NCBI GenBank assembly: GCA_946807835.1
Contig: OX327684.1
Span: 14,532,501 to 14,596,500, forward strand
Source: Ailanthus altissimus
Lineage: Eukaryota; Streptophyta; Magnoliopsida; Sapindales; Simaroubaceae
Reading direction: 5' to 3'
Length of the DNA stretch: 64,000 nt
Of this stretch, positions 24,533 through 36,100 are shown in pieces. Below the pieces are notes generated by a model that was not told where the DNA came from, did no database searches, and was given only the letters and a program-made list of their open reading frames with translations. The translations under genes and the position numbers were made by a program. Every line of letters starts with the position of its first letter. The first letter of the stretch is position 1.

Positions 24533-25834
24533 TGTAGGATAAACATATACCTAAATGGAATGTATGGTATTATTAGACATGTACTTAATGAATTTCATAT
24601 TATTTTGATTACCATAAATATATAGATAATTGTTAGGATGAAATATAGTTATCTGACCATCGACAAAGGCTTATAACGATATTTGTGTTCTAGGTAACAA
24701 TTTATTATTGAGAGATTAACTAAGAGATTAATAGGTTCAATGAAATATTAGGAGATAAGTTGAAATGCTATATTCCTTTTATATTGGTAAATTTAACTTT
24801 TGTTTGCTTTTTGATTAAGATTAGGTTTAGTTTATTAAATTTAGATTAATTAGAAAATATTCATCTTTAGATTTTATCTGAATAAAAGTTAAGTAGAATT
24901 AATTTTAGTACTTGATTAAAAGAATTAGATTAAATAAGTTTCTATGGGAAATGATACTTAGACTTAAATTCTATATTACTTGGTACAATAACGTGCACTT
25001 CTGCTTATTTCAAAATTGCACATCAGACATATATAGATTTGACAATGACGATTAATGTCTTTACTCTTTTAGGATATAGGTGACAAAGGGACTATACAAA
25101 TATGGTTGACCTCAACTTATATGGTTCAATGCGTTATTTTATAACATTTGTAATGTGTGTGTGGGGCGTTATTAATAGATTTACGAATGAGTTTCATAAG
25201 AAAAACATATGTAAATCTAGAAAGTCTCACAAAATAAAGTGTACTCGTTGAGCATTGAGGTAGTGAACCGGGTTGAACAGTTCAATTCGGGACAATTTCG
25301 AAAAGTAAAATTTGTTTCAAGACTTTTTTGAAAAATGGAGATAAAGTTTGTAAATATTGTAAATAGGTCCATTTTTCATGAAAAATGGATTTTGCCATAC
25401 ATTTGTGAGACAAATGACACATGCAAGAAAATGTATGTGATAAGTGTCACCCATACAAATGATTTGCATATATTGAAGGTGACACTTGTCACTAATGCAT
25501 GGTAGAGTAGAAAACTTAGAAAAAATTTCAATTTAATCCTCATTTTAGCCAAGCATAAAAATGAAATTTTGGTTTTGTTTCAAAAAGGTCCTTATTTTCA
25601 TTTCTTTTGAAAAACAAAAGTTCAAAGAATTGAACTACTTCAATCTTGTTGGAAATTTGAAATAGGCTGCTATTCTAGATTCTTCAATCCCACTAGTTTT
25701 TGAAGGACTAGAATTGTTCATAGGATTATTTCTGGTGAACTTCGAAAGCTTAAATTATTATGTGTTGGACATGCATTTCAAATTAATTAACATATACAAA
25801 ATCACATGCATGCACCCTTAATTCACACTAATAA

Positions 25835-25846
25835 TGGTATCAGAGC
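25835..25846 (+). other. Primer binding site of copia-2
   Basis: TGGTATCAGAGC is a perfect match to the plant initiator-Met PBS and lies 4 nt after the LTR end ACACTA. Confidence 0.92.
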
Positions 25847-25914
25847 ATGGTGTTTTGTGTTTCCGAGTTAATTGAGTGTTGTTGAGTTGTTTAGAATACT
25901 AAAGAATGGTGCAT

Positions 25915-26245
25915 TCTGCATTTTTAAGTGTTGAAAATGTAGAATTAGGTCACTGCATGAAGTAATGCTAGGGCATTGCATGTTTAACACCACGACATTC
26001 ATTAAGGTTGGATGAACTTTAGGCGTTGGATATATAATACTGGGGGCTTCATATACTATTTGTATGTGAGACTGTTGATGTGTTGGCTTGTCACCGTAGT
26101 ACGTTATGTGATAACGTCATAGTAGTGAAGTGAGCCACGTAGAGGCATTTTTCATGTAAAACTTTGGGGCATTTGGCTGGTCAACGGTGGGGCATCATGT
26201 GATAATGTCGTGATGTTGAAGTGTGAAACACTGGGGCATTTAAAT
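25915..26245. repeat. Decayed GC-module in copia-2 leader
   Basis: The segment corresponds in position to 3559-3930 of copia-1. It reads like the GC-rich module after CpG loss: GGTCACTGCATGAAGTAATG, AGGGCATTGCATG, CACCACGACATTC, GTGGGGCATCATGTGAT. Many TG/CA pairs stand where the intact modules have CG. Confidence 0.6.
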
Positions 26246-26613
26246 GCAATTAGTTATATTATTGTATTATAAACTATAATCATTTGTTTGTATTGTAACC
26301 ATAATAGAAGCCTATTGGTGAGGATTAGTTGTGCTTGCATAAGAGAAATAGGTGATCATGAACCATATCCTCATGAAATATGGATACTTACAAAATCTCT
26401 CTTAATCATAAGGAAAATGTATTTCATTATGAGATAATATTATAAATTAGCCTATCTTGTTAATATGGTGTTAGTTAAGTCACCCTAATCTTTTTTAATA
26501 TCACTAAAGTGTGAGGGATTAGTCAAAGTGATTTGGATTATGTTGGTTAAACATAAGATGAGAAAAACATAAGCAAACGTATTGCTCAATATCACAAAAG
26601 TGTGAACGTAGTA

Positions 26614-27996
26614 TGATAAGGCGTAATTGTATAAACTATTTTATCTTCCTAACTTGATATTTGTTCAATTTATCTCAATAATTGGGCTATTTATGCGTAT
26701 TAATGTTGTTTTATAGGTTGAAGCATTATCGGAGCAAGAATACCGGAAAACGGACGCAAATCGGAGCATTAGAGATAAAAATACGAATGGAGGCACTGTT
26801 GCTACAGTAACACTGTAGCTACAGTACTGCTACAGTACTGTAGCAACAGTGCAGCGCCGCAGCGCTGGATTTCAGCGCCGCGGCGCCGATTGCAGAAACT
26901 GGGCGCCGCAGCGCCAAATCGCAGCGCCGCGGCGCCGGGACCTGGGCAACAAGTTTTGACAGGTTCCTGAAAATCAGGAAACCCAAAAGCAACCCAAAAT
27001 GCGCCCTAATTCCGTGCTCTTACCTATTTATTTGCTCAAAACTTACATTTTGAAGAGGACTCCAGCTGGGACAGCAGCTGGAAACACAAAGAAACACCTA
27101 ACTTCTAAGTTTGAAGAAATCAAAGAGGAGGGAAGCAAGCTTCAACAACAAAGGCATTTGACAGGGATGTCTTCTTTGCTTTGATTCTTTACTTGTTGTA
27201 AGATATTTAGTTTACATGTATTGATGGAATTAGCTTCAAGATTGTGTAGTTTAATGATGAGCTAATTTCGTTCATCTAGGATTACATCCTTGAACTCATT
27301 ATGTGATTGATTTTAGTTCTCTCTTTTATGGTATTAATTCAGCTTTTGATATATTCATTGTGCTTGTGCTTAATGCTATTTGATTACTTGGCCAGTGGTT
27401 AAATTGATCTAGAAATGCTTAAATAAACTTGACAAAGGCATTTAGGTATTTAGTCTTAAGCATATTGATGCATGATCATAGTGTAGTACACTTGAGTTTC
27501 ATATGAGATAGACATATACTCATAAGGCATGTATGGCTCATAAAACTTGTGCTTAATGAATTTTGTTCAATTTATTTATCATAGACATATAGATATTTGA
27601 TTGGATGGAATAGATTCACTTGACCTGCAAAAGAGGCTTGTGATGTGTTAAGTGTTTTGGTCAATATATCAAGTTGAGAACTAATAAGCATCAAAGAGAT
27701 TCTGCTGAATTTATTTGCATAGTGGGGGATAGTTTGTAATCCTAGGATTTCTCATATTGAATTTAACTTGTTGGTAATTTAGTTTATCACTTAGCATAAT
27801 TAAGTTGTTCTTTTACTTGAGTAGTTTAGTCTCATACATTAAATCATTTTCTGGATAATAGTAGAAAGACACCATTTCAGTACTTAAACTAGAAAAGATA
27901 AATCATTCTCTGTGGGATCGACACTTTTCTCATCATATATTACTTGTTGCGACAACGTGCACTTGCGCTAATTTGTGTTATAGAAAACACACAACA
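26614..27996 (+). mobile_element. Athila-like solo LTR with perfect TSD
   Basis: It runs from TGATAAGGCGTAATTG to ACACACAACA and is flanked by perfect TAGTA duplications (26609-26613 and 27997-28001). It shares the family blocks AATTGGGCTATTTATG, GTGGGATCGACA and AACGTGCACTTGCGCTAAT. It inserted in the leader of copia-2, within the repeated leader motif. At 26793-26946 it carries the best-preserved compound module: CTACAGTA repeats, then CGCCGCAGCGC repeats. A short ORF at 26999-27184 is probably chance. Confidence 0.92.
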
Positions 27997-28395
27997 TAGT
28001 ATCAGTAACTTATATTTGATTATTGGCAGGTAGAGCTAGAATATACTTATCCAATATTACTAAAGTGTGAGGATAAGGTATATTTAGGACTAAAGGTAAG
28101 AGATGTATGAGATGCAATTAATAAGAGTTGTCTACCTTTTAGATTTTACAAAGGCTAATATTGCTAAAGTGTGAAGCCAAAGTAGAATACTGATTGGGTT
28201 TACTTCTCATTGTAAAGTTTAAAGTGTTTAAACTTTCGTTTTCCTATTTAAGAGATTAAAGGAAATATGTAAAATAGTAGAAGGATAAAAAATATATATA
28301 TATATACTAATTATATTCATGATCTAAAACTTTATTTTAACGATTTGCATTATTCCTTTAAGTTCACTAACATCTATTTGTCTTATGAAGATAGG

Positions 28396-29220
28396 ATGGC
28401 TTTGAATAATCTGTTGGTTCGCATACTTGATGCACACAAACTGAAGAGTGCCAAAAATTATTTTGATTGGCTGATGAATCTCAAAATTATTTTGGATTCA
28501 GAAAAGTTTGGATATGTGATTGATCAGAAAATACTCAGAGGTGTTTTTGATAAAACTACTTCAGAAGAGTTGTTGACTTATTAGAAATAAGTTGATGATA
28601 ATTTAAGAGTCAAATCATACATCCTCATATCGATGTCGACTGAACTTCAGAGGGAACAGATGCATATAGATAGTACAAGTAATATTATGCTACATCTAGA
28701 GAAGCTGTTTCGAGACAGACTACATGTTGATTTATATAGAATTTTCAAGACACACTTTCAATTTAAGTTGGTCGGGGACAGTCCAGTAAGTCCTCATATA
28801 CTTAAGATGATTTTCTACACCGAGAAGTTGGAGACTATAGACATGAATAAATGAACAATAGCTTGGGGAATATCTTGATTCTATAGTCTCTACCAGGGTC
28901 ATTTGCATAGTTCATTATAAACTTTAATATACAAGGGTTGACTCCCACATATGCCAAGCTGCACAATATATTGAAGACAGCTTAGGAGGATATGAACAAA
29001 AGAGGTGCAACCTTCTACACTCATAATGGTGCTTCATCTTCTTCCTTGAGGGCTTTTAGGAAGTCTAAGGTAAGAAGAAAGAAAAACAGACACTATATAC
29101 AGGTCCTTAGAGACAATTGATACCTAAGTCACAAAAAAAGAATAAAGGCAAAGAAAAATATTTTCATTGTAGCGAGGACAAACATTGAAGGCATAATTGT
29201 TGAAGATAGTTTGCCAAAAT
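28396..29220 (+). pseudogene. copia-2 gag remnant
   Basis: From ATG 28396 the frame reads NNLLVRILDAHKLKSAKNYF, then WLMNLKIILDSEKFGYVIDQ, stops at 28582, continues DDNLRVKSYILISMSTELQ and breaks again at 28852. The C-terminal knuckle at 29165-29210 reads YFHCSEDKH-x-RHNC: the first cysteine is lost and a stop lies inside it. It is nearly parallel to the gag of copia-1. Confidence 0.88.
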
Positions 29221-29269
29221 CAAGAAGAACCCTTGGTATATGTGTACCTATTATTGACATTTCATTAGC

Positions 29270-30560
29270 ATTTAATTTTTGTAATGACTGGGTATTATAT
29301 ACCATTTGTCCTTCTCACATTCGTAATATGTTACAAGATCTGAAGAAAGTTAGATAGTTGTAGCGTGGAGAAATACTACTTTGTGCTGAAAATAGAGATT
29401 TCTTACAAGTTAAAGCTGTTGGACATTTTGAATTATTTCTTCCATGTTGTAAGACTTTAATGTTGTATTAACTATTATTTTGTACCAAACATTATCATAA
29501 AAATTATATTCCTTCATATGTTAGACACTAAAGGCTATTATATATTTATTTGGAATCATTCCTTGTACTTGAATGATGCAGATAATATTTTATTAGTTGA
29601 GTGTTAGATGATGAATTACCATTATATTTTAGATACAACGGGAAATGTATTGAATGCACAGGTGAACACATGTAATAGTTTAGAAACTTTGAATAGTATA
29701 GAATTATGGCATATATGATTAGGTCATATTGGCATGAGACACCTAATTTGTTTGGTTAGGGATGGTCAGATACCTAGTCTTACTATAGAACTCTAATTTG
29801 TTTGGTAATCTTGTATTGAAGGGAAGATAACACCAAATCTCCTTTTGTATGTGTTAGACACTGAGCAAGTGACTTATTGGAACTGGTACATAGTGATGTA
29901 TGTGGTTCAATGAATCACACTGCTAAGGGTGAATTTCAATACTTCGTCATCTTTATTGATGATTTATCATGATATGGACATGTATTTCTAATGAGACATA
30001 AGTCAAAAACCCTTGAAATGTTCAAAGAATTTTGACAGGAAGTAGAGGCACAAATTAATATATATTAAATGTCTTTGATCAAATTGAGGCGGTGAATACA
30101 TAAGCAGTAAATTCATAAATTATTTAAAGGACAATGAGATTTTAATTCAGTATAGTCCTTCAGGTACTCCTAACCATAATGGTATTTTGGAGATGAGAAA
30201 TCTGACTTTATTAGATATGGTCTGATTGATGATGAGATTTACCAATCTTCTAGAATTTCTGTAAGATTATGCTCTAGAAATTACTACTTATTTATAGAAT
30301 AGAGTTCCATCGAAGGCCATTCCTACTACTCCGTATAAGATATGGACTAGCAGAAAATCGAGTCTTAAGTATGTTAAGATTTAGAGCTGTCCTACTTACA
30401 TAAAAGTTACGCGAAAGGATAAACTTGCACTCAAAAGGTACAAGTATCGATTCATAGGATATGCATTCTATGATCCAAAGGAATGAAATATATTCATTGC
30501 TCGTTATGCCACATTCTTGGAGAAATAATTTCTCATAAATCGTAGGGATTATAAAAGGAT
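29270..30560 (+). pseudogene. copia-2 protease and integrase remnants
   Basis: Near 29285 the text WVLYTICPSHIRNMLQDLKK corresponds to the copia protease start, where WVLDTG is expected: the catalytic aspartate has become tyrosine and the glycine isoleucine. Integrase follows: ELWHI-x-LGHIGMRHL at about 29705, a broken IDD block near 29955, KCL-SN-GGEYIS near 30070, and QYSPSGTPNHNGILEMRN at 30149-30200. The C-terminal linker (IFIARYATFLEK) ends near 30530. Stops occur throughout. RT is absent. Confidence 0.85.
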
Positions 30561-30734
30561 TACATTTAATAAAGTCAATCTAGAAATTTATGAATCGATA
30601 ATGGAATCTTAAACTCAATCGAGTGAAATATTTTGCTACAGTAAAATTGCTGCACAATGAACAATGTTTTGTCCCAGAGAAAATTCTAATGTCTTTAATG
30701 CCCCAACACTCAAAACTAGCATGAACAGTGCGTA

Positions 30735-31178
30735 AATAGTACTTGTAATAGTGTGCATGAATTGTGTGAAAAGTTTTCAATTTAGTCCCCATTTGAGCCA
30801 AGTATATAAATGAAATTTGTTATATTTCAAAAAGGTTCTCATTTTCATTTCTTTTGAAAAACAAAAGTTGAAATAGTTGAACTGCTTCAATCTTGCTGAA
30901 AATTAGAAATAGGCTGCCATTCTAGATTCTTCAATCCCACTAGTGTTTGAAAGACTAGAATTATTCATAGGATCATTTCGAGTGAGCTTTGGAAGCTTGA
31001 ATCTTCACCGAACTTTCTTCAAAGGTAATTTTTTGAAACTGTTAAAGTAATTGTTTCAGTTTTTGAATGTGCTTGTTGATTAATTTTTTTAATTCCATTG
31101 TGTAATTATGTGTTGGACATATATTTTGAATTAATTAACTTGTATAAAATCACATGCATGCACCCTTAATTCGCACTA
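30735..31178 (+). repeat. Truncated 3' LTR of copia-2
   Basis: It aligns with the end of the 5' LTR (about 25480-25830): AAATAGGCTGCCATTCTAGA, TTCAATCCCACTAGTGTTTG, CACATGCATGCACCCTTAAT, ending GCACTA at 31178. The first ~1.2 kb of the LTR is missing. Immediately left, 30640-30735 contains GCTACAGTAAAATTGCTGC and AACAGTGCG, reminiscent of the leader module. Confidence 0.85.
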
Positions 31179-31183
31179 ATAAT

Positions 31184-31690
31184 AATGACAATTTACCCAC
31201 TTCCCCAATCCAATAGACTTTTGTTATACTATTAAGGACCTGTCAAAATACCAAGGTTCACCTGCCATCACTTAACATTTATCTTTCATTATCGAAAAGT
31301 AGCATAAGCATCTGTTGCTTCCCAAACTGTCAATCTGTGCTTTCAACAGCCTTTCAAACTTGTTGCATTGAGTTCGAAATGCTCCTTTATTCATTGCTCG
31401 ATTGGATAATACCTTACCTACCAAACAACATTCGCTCATTTTTTTCTCATTTTTCTTTGCAAATTCCTGAGACCATAACTACTTTTTTTTCTACCTTTAA
31501 TATTGTTAATGAACTATATAATTGTATTAACTTATTAGTGTCTATATTTCATAAACTTTCTTTAATTTCTAACCAACCCATTTTCTACCACCAGCACATA
31601 AGGAGAATATTTTAATAAGTTGAAACAATAAAGAGAAAATAACATTTGGACTCTCATGCTTCTGTTAGTGGGACAATTAGCTGCTGTATC
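31184..31690 (-). pseudogene. LINE ORF1 N-terminal half (DUF4283-like)
   Basis: The minus strand, with frameshifts, reads a typical plant L1 ORF1 block: NKGAF-x-T-MQQVWKAVEST, SLGSNRCLCYF, MLSDGR-x-TLVF, SIGLGKWVNCHYY. Removing copia-2 and one copy of ATAAT joins this directly to the HPF-W-IQIHNI text at 21985, restoring the continuity of the domain. The 5' limit of the LINE is unclear; text up to about 31690 (LKEKIQQLIVPLTEA) may still be ORF1. Confidence 0.72.
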
Positions 31691-33149
31691 TTCTCTTTAA
31701 GATTCACGATATCAATTGGGAGTCGACCTAGGCCCGTAGTGCTTCACATCCAGATCCTACCATTTCGGACATACAATTACAAGATTAAGCTCCCACCATG
31801 AAAGAGGCCGAGTGAAGAAGGAAAGAGCGCAGACCCTAAAGACTGCCCATTCCACAGAGCCCCGACCATCCTATTAAGGATGTACACGGTCGAGTGATCC
31901 AATATGGAAATGCCAAGAAGGTGGCTTGGGAGGGTGGAACATATCATTTGTTTTAGTTTAAGAAAAGAGATATGTAGACTCTAATATTTTTAAATTTTTT
32001 TTTTTTACATTCTTGTCAAGTGACGATATTTGTTACAGTTAACACTTAAAAGGGTAAAAATGAAAAATTATCCCATTTTGATAAAAAGATAAAAATTTTG
32101 ATCAATGATTGATCAATGGTAGTCAATAGCCATTGGTCAACACCGATCCTTGTGTGGTCAACGTTGGTCAATGAATAGTTAACTCTGGTCAACAGTGATC
32201 AATGGCCACTGATTAATACCAGTCGACAATAATAAATAGTGGTCAACGATAGTCAATGCCTCATTTTTTTGAATAGCTTAGTTAAAGACAATATCTTAAT
32301 AAATTTTTAATTATATATATAAATAAAAAGCTTATAGTAGTTTAATTGGTTAAAATATTTACTTTATATTAAAAAACACTTCAAACTTAACTTTGAGCAT
32401 TTGAATATTAATTTTTTTTAGTCATAAGGAGGGTATAGTGATAATTTATCACTTTTAATAGAAAAAGTCATAAAAGGGGACATAATAATAATTTTACTAA
32501 TTTTAATAATTTTTTTTTAAAAATTAACAGATTTTATTATCTAACAAAAATATACACAAAAGTTTTAAAATTTTAAAATTCACATATCCTTTTTCCCAAA
32601 CCATAAAAATTTAAATATCTTTTCTCTAATAATAAATTTTACATTCAGAAGAATGAAGAGTGAGATCCAGAAGGCTTTAAAGTCTTTCTCTCCAAGACTT
32701 TAAGCTTAACAAGAGAGAAAAGACTAGTATTAAAAGCAGTTAATTTTGGAAAACTAACTTAAAATGTTATGTTTAACATGTATATGAAAAATATTTACAT
32801 ATTATTATAATAAGCAAGCTACGTGCATAGGGCCAATACTCCTCTTTAACGAAAATTGCCTTTCTTTCTAAAAAAAAAAAAGAAAAATACTCAAATACCC
32901 ATCACTGCTGACAAAATTCGAATAGCACACACGTAGGCGCCATGAATCGGCCCCATGAATCAACGGACCAGATCTTACGTATGCTCCATCAAGCGGAGCC
33001 CACAGTCACCAAAAAAAAAAAAAACTCATAATTACATCCATCTCCTTTGGCGGAGGGTAGCACACTAGCACTGTGTTGTAGCTGCTCCTATCTCAAATTC
33101 TCACACAAACACAAGCAGAAACAGTGAGAGCGAGAGTGTAATTGAAAAT
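31691..33149. other. Intergenic region upstream of TON1
   Basis: 31691-31960 has higher GC than its neighbours and a short readable stretch (IQYGNAKKVAWEGG) that I do not recognise. 31980-32900 is AT-rich, with poly-A/T runs, a GGTCAA cluster (32100-32262) and a hairpin (32668-32712). 32900-33149 is the likely TON1 promoter and 5' UTR, with the purine-rich text CAGTGAGAGCGAGAGTG just before the ATG. No other gene is seen. Confidence 0.6.
32100..32262. repeat. Cluster of GGTCAA/TTGACC words
   Basis: At least five GGTCAA words (near 32139, 32155, 32166, 32186, 32244) plus several AGTCAA and GATCAA variants occur in 160 bp. The complement TTGACC is the core of the W-box bound by WRKY factors. 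It could equally be a degenerate minisatellite; it lies about 0.9 kb upstream of the TON1 start. Confidence 0.6.
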
Positions 33150-36100
33150 ATGGACGATTACACGAGAGAAATGATGGATCTGAAAACCCTTGTTACCAGA
33201 ACCCTAGAAAAGAAAGGCGTCCTCGCTAAGATCCGGGTAAAACTCGAATACGAAATTCCCCAACTACCCTTCCTCTTCTTCGTTTGTTTTCAACTGTAGC
33301 CAATTTAAAATTTGTTGCATCCGGATAGATATAAGTAAAATGTGATTAAGTGGAGTTCTTGTTTTTACGTCGGATCTCGTTTAATGCAGTGAAACCGAGG
33401 GTTCTTTTATTTTGAATTTAACGTTTCGTTATAGATCTTATATTCACCCTTTATTTTTAGATAATCGGGGATTTTGGAAGTAAAAAATATAGATTGCATG
33501 GCCAAATCATTTTCATCTCGAAGATCATAGCTTTCATTAGATTGATGTTTGTGAAGCAAAATTTCATTTCTTTTTGGTGAATTGGAGCTCATTTGAAGTT
33601 AGGGTTTTCTTGCTGTTTGGGGTAATATGGTTTTATGCTGACATATATTTTCAGACAGTGGTTAAGGATTGCTTAAGCTTTTCAGTTTTTAAAATTGGAA
33701 TCAGAAAATTTAGAAAATGGACGTTTAACGAAGTGATAAGAAATTTTTTTTAAAAACTATTTTTAAGAAATATGTTCCTTTACTCAATACCAGCTTCTAG
33801 ATAGATTGCATCCCTTTTCCTCGGATTTCAAATCTTGTGCTTTGTGTCGTTATGCCTGTCAAGACATACAATCCTTTCATCCATTTTTTGCATTATCGTA
33901 ATTATGTTTGCTCGCTTGCCAGGCTGAACTTAGAGCCAGTGTCTTTGAGGCAATTGAAGAGGAGGATCGGGTAATTGAAAAGGAAGAAGGTCTGCCTCCA
34001 GCATTACTGGGTAGCTGCAATGATCATGCCAAAGAACTTCATGCTTCTCCTTCAGGTCACTCCATGGATGTGAACCTTATTTTCTATGTTTTAAATGCGA
34101 AAAACCTGCTTGCTTTGGGCTGGGAAATGCACTTTGCTTGCATTTGTCTGCTGTTTGTTTAGGGTTTTGGTTGCTTACAATCTTCAGATTAATCTAGAGT
34201 TTGAACCTTCATAACGCTATTTATATCCATTAGGCTTGTAATGGGTCACAGCCAGAGGAACTAGATCTAAATGGTATAGATGAGATAGTGAATCAAGTTA
34301 TATTTTCCCCTAAAGAAAGTTTGTATACCTGAAATTGTCTTTGTGGTAATTCGCAGTTTTTAAGGGTCAGTAGGAACTAGGAAGCTAGTGTCTTCCATCT
34401 TTGTGCAAGAACTGTTGATCTTGTAGATTTCTCTGTTTCAGATAGCCATTTTCATTAAATGTCACTTTGATATTGTGAATGTAAGTGATGTTAATGCCTC
34501 AGTTAACTGCACAAGACAAGTATCTAATTATAGTTTTCCTGTTTTATTTTTCTACTGCTCTTTGTGGCCAAATACTCAATTAATATAATTTTTTATTCAG
34601 CTTTAAATTGTTGTTTGAGTATTTAAATTTGGAAAAGGTTGCTTCAAAATATGAGTGTGTGTGTTTGTGTGCAGTTCTGATGTTGAGAACACAATGAGAT
34701 CTGATTTACACCTGCCTTCTCTGATCTAATTTTCATTTTTCACATGTGACTTCCTAGTGCAGGAAGGCTGCTAACTGCACTAATATGTGAATACTTGGAT
34801 TGGGCTCAACTGAACCACACAATGAAAGTTTATCTGCCTGAGTGTAATTTGGTAATCAAGTAATTTTTCAGTCTATGGTTAGACTAACAATTATCCAATG
34901 GCATAGTAAACTTTTTTTAACAAATATTTTTTTCTTTGCATATATTTGGGTGATTGGACTTCTATTTTCATTTACATTGCAGCAAAAAGATTTTTGGAAA
35001 GCTGAGTTGAAAGAATTTAGTAGCAAGCACAATTATGATCTTAACAAAAATGGTGATAGTGCTCCTTTGCTCTTGGATGTTCTTCAAGGATTCCTGAAGT
35101 ATGAGGTATGACATTAGATCTTTCTCCGGTATTAGCTTCTCCAAGTTTCAGATATTGTGTGAATTGTCTGAAATTTTAAGTCCAACTCTATGAAGGTATC
35201 TTTCTCTCTGAGTTTAATTTGTTTATTAAATTGGTTTAATCTACATAAATTATTTATGCCTCTTGTGTCCTGATTATTCTTAAATAGGATCAAGAATGAT
35301 TAAAGAGTTGTTTTTCATGTCTTCAAGGTTCAAAGTCTTTGATGCTTTACTTTATTTGGAATATGATCTAAAGATGTTTAAGTTTGTCTAATTTACAAAG
35401 TCGGTGACATAACACAGCTGAAAATATTGGAAAACAACTTAGATTGAGGTGGAATTTCTTTCACTGGTTACTTTATGTTGCTATTAGTTGATAATGGTTG
35501 CTGCTGTATACACTAGATGATGCTCCAGATTTGTTAATAACTATGTCTCATTTTTAACGAACTTGATTGAATGTTTTCTTTTGAGATCCTGGTTCCATAA
35601 AAGAAACTTGTATCCTACTTCATAATGCTTATGATTTTGTATCTTTTCTGTAAGACATGAATAAATAATGTTTTTGCAGAATTTATCCCAAGCAAGGGGC
35701 AGTGGAAGGAGACAACCTGAATCTGAGGCATTGTCCAATTTAGAGTCCAGGAATGCACGAAGACCCTTGTCCTCATCTGTTGCTGGGGGCTTACCTCCGT
35801 TGGGAAGGTGCTGGCCAACCTCTTCTTTCTTCCATTTTTCATCCCTTGCCTTTTTTCTTTTTCCCTTTTCATGCCTCTTATATATGCCTGTACAAGTATA
35901 ATTGATAAATGATATCTTTTATTTTGTTTGCACATTTCTGATAGGCCACTTCCTGCTTCCCAGACATCTGGTAACTTTTTTTTGGATCTTTTTTTTTCTT
36001 TCTAATTTTTGGTTTCTTGCTGTTAATATGATACTTTTCTGCCTTGTAGATAGGAGAGCAGCAGGGTCTTCTATGCCTGCATACAGGAAAGATGAATACA

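Larger units (their letters stand above)
22889..25025 (+). mobile_element. Athila-like solo LTR carrying a hAT MITE
   Basis: It starts TGATAGGGTTTCAT, has a TATAAAAAGG box at 23261, and ends GCACATCA at 25025, the TG...CA form of the Athila-like LTR at 59494-60979. Shared blocks with the LTR at 48561-49976 include CATGATCATAGGGTAA and GGGAAATGATACTT-like text. Flanks AGTAT and GACAT do not form a clear 5 bp duplication, so it is old or the flank has mutated. A GC-rich module lies at 23062-23182. No PBS follows. Confidence 0.82.
21999..25830 (+). repeat. 5' LTR of copia-2 (LTR-D), interrupted
   Basis: It begins TGTTAGGAATGGAGTTTACATG and runs to 22888; the Athila-like solo LTR follows, and the copia LTR resumes at 25026 and ends CATGCATGCACCCTTAATTC then ACACTA at 25830. 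The PBS follows 4 nt later. The resumed part matches the 3' LTR fragment (30735-31178) closely, for example GAATTAATTAAC near the end and AATCCCACTAGT. Confidence 0.88.
21999..31178 (+). mobile_element. Ty1/copia retrotransposon 'copia-2', internally deleted
   Basis: It is flanked by the perfect 5 bp duplication ATAAT (21994-21998 and 31179-31183) inside LINE ORF1. The order is 5' LTR (21999-25830), PBS (25835), leader, gag (28396-29220), protease and integrase remnants (29270-30560), then a truncated 3' LTR (about 30735-31178). RT, RNase H and the U3 part of the 3' LTR are missing: a deletion joins the start of the RT linker to the LTR. Two Athila-like solo LTRs lie inside. Coding frames carry many stops. 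Same family as copia-1. Confidence 0.9.

Noticed and set aside
22884..25030. Clean 5 bp target duplication for the Athila-like LTR in copia-2
   Set aside because: Flanks AGTAT and GACAT do not match well enough; the insertion is supported instead by the termini and the interrupted copia LTR.
26793..26946. GC-rich block as a host CpG island promoter
   Set aside because: It lies inside a solo LTR with perfect target duplications and recurs in other LTRs.
31337..31615. Plus-strand open frame of 92 codons
   Set aside because: The opposite strand reads a LINE ORF1 domain; the plus frame is its shadow.
31691..31960. Fragment of a host coding gene
   Set aside because: A short readable stretch exists on the plus strand, but stops are frequent and I recognise no family.
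35615..35935. Minus-strand open frame of 106 codons inside TON1
   Set aside because: It overlaps TON1 exon 5, which has clear family identity and splice sites.
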